From assembly GCF_024298965.1 (NCBI RefSeq), contig NZ_CP085193.1:1240001-1304000 (forward strand): a stretch of 64,000 bases of DNA. Direction: 5' to 3'. Source of the stretch: Streptomyces rapamycinicus NRRL 5491 (GTDB lineage: Bacteria > Actinomycetota > Actinomycetes > Streptomycetales > Streptomycetaceae). Both the position numbers and the translations under genes were made by a program. Each line of letters starts with the position of its first letter. Within the stretch, counting starts at the first letter, position 1. Below the pieces are notes generated by a model, which was not told the origin of the DNA, did no database searches, and saw only the letters and a program-made list of their open reading frames with translations. Below are positions 63,410-64,000 of this stretch, in pieces.

Positions 63410-63577
63410 GTCTGAAACCCTAAGAGGAGGAGTCAAACGCCGCGGCTGACACCAGACGGATTCTCGTCCACTCCCCTGGGAGTACCCGGACACCGTCCGT
63501 ACACCCGGCGCGGTATGCCCCCGGCCGTGGCGCCCGGGCTTTTGGATCAGTCGGATGATGCTCCATAGGATGCGCCG

Positions 63578-64000
63578 GTGATCATAAAGAAACGTCTGGC
63601 GACAGGCGCGTTGGGGCTGCTCGCGGCCCTCGCCTGCGGCCTGATATCCCCTCCCGCCGCCATGGCCGGCGAACCGGCTCCCGACTCCCCCAAGGTCGAG
63701 CTGGTACTCGATGTCAGCGGCTCCATGCGGGCCCGCGACGTCGACGGCGACACCCGGATGGCGGCAGCGAAGCAGGCGTTCAACGAGGTGCTGGACGCCA
63801 CACCCGAAGAGGTGCGGCTGGGTATCCGCACCCTCGGCGCCAATTACCCCGGCAAGGACCGTAAGGCCGGCTGCCAGGACAGCGAGCGGCTCTACCCGGT
63901 GGGCCAGGTGGACCGCACCGAGGCCAAGGCGGCCGTCGCCACGCTGCGCCCCACCGGCTGGACGCCCATCGGGCTCGCGCTGCGCGGCGCGTCCAAGGAC
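63578..64000 (+). CDS. Secreted VWA-domain protein, N-terminal part (cut by window edge)
   Basis: The visible 141 residues begin at GTG 63578, seven bases after AGGA. A signal peptide (KRLATGALGLLAALACGLIS) ends in AMA, followed by a von Willebrand A domain with the MIDAS motif VELVLDVSGSMRARD (DxSxS). The region RLGIRTLGANYPGKDRK lies within the fold. The gene continues past the window. VWA proteins of this kind are usually extracellular or membrane-attached binding proteins. It is divergent from the hydrolase-ATPase fusion. Confidence 0.85.
   Translation, partial: MIIKKRLATGALGLLAALACGLISPPAAMAGEPAPDSPKVELVLDVSGSMRARDVDGDTRMAAAKQAFNEVLDATPEEVRLGIRTLGANYPGKDRKAGCQDSERLYPVGQVDRTEAKAAVATLRPTGWTPIGLALRGASKD

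Noticed and set aside
60827..63415. 862-residue plus-strand frame opposite the hydrolase-ATPase
   Set aside because: Antisense to Walker A/B and hydrolase motifs; no ribosome binding site.

Overview
The window is high-GC actinomycete DNA, most likely Streptomyces. GTG and TTG starts are common, genes overlap by 4 bp (ATGA/GTGA), and the families present (contractile injection cluster, FCD-type GntR, GH25 lysozyme, tripeptidyl aminopeptidase, many MFS pumps and TetR regulators) are typical of that genus. No tRNA, rRNA or CRISPR array was seen.

Region 1 (1-13.0 kb) is the structural arm of an extracellular-type contractile injection system (eCIS). The order is a divergent large protein (cut by the window), sheath, tube 1, assembly protein, DUF6760-like peptide, Pro-rich protein with recurring QR motifs, tube 2, LysM hub protein, VgrG-like spike, PAAR tip, gp25, baseplate J, gpI-like protein, and a zinc-ribbon/single-membrane-span protein resembling the Streptomyces membrane tether CisA. 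The AAA+ ATPase, tape measure and cap expected for such a system are not in the window.

Region 2 (13.1-19.2 kb) is a GntR-controlled sugar-acid operon: ManD-type dehydratase, mannonate/fructuronate oxidoreductase, hexuronate-type MFS importer and zinc-dependent polyol/gulonate dehydrogenase. Together they could convert L-gulonate (or L-idonate) through fructuronate and mannonate to 2-keto-3-deoxygluconate. Region 3 (19.2-27.4 kb) holds a YchJ protein, a 1168-residue secreted phosphodiester glycosidase/metallophosphatase, a recombinase-like protein without a visible catalytic tyrosine, a YfcE-type phosphoesterase, an MFS pump, DoxX and a hypothetical protein.

Region 4 (27.4-43.7 kb) is accessory and partly decaying. 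An alpha/beta hydrolase and a histidine kinase meet head to head with both 5' ends missing, an ABC ATPase has a one-base frameshift, and IS5-like and other gene remnants are present. Intact genes include a TetR/MFS pair with palindromic operators, an MFS permease, a lipoprotein hydrolase with two EF-hand-like loops, a tripeptidyl aminopeptidase, an ArsR/FAD-monooxygenase pair with two identical palindromes 40 bp apart, and a NarL-type two-component system.

Region 5 (43.8-54.0 kb) has 6-phosphogluconate dehydrogenase, an MFS exporter, a PaoABC/YagTSR-type molybdenum hydroxylase set with its XdhC-like maturation factor and a TetR regulator, a GH25 lysozyme and a secreted low-complexity protein. 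Region 6 (54.2-64.0 kb) has an acyltransferase coupled to a receiver/degenerate-GGDEF/GT2 fusion, a 720-bp intergenic region with two periodic repeat arrays (18 bp and 11 bp), a second FAD monooxygenase, an ABC-2 permease coupled to an unusual secreted-hydrolase/ABC-ATPase fusion, and the start of a secreted VWA protein.
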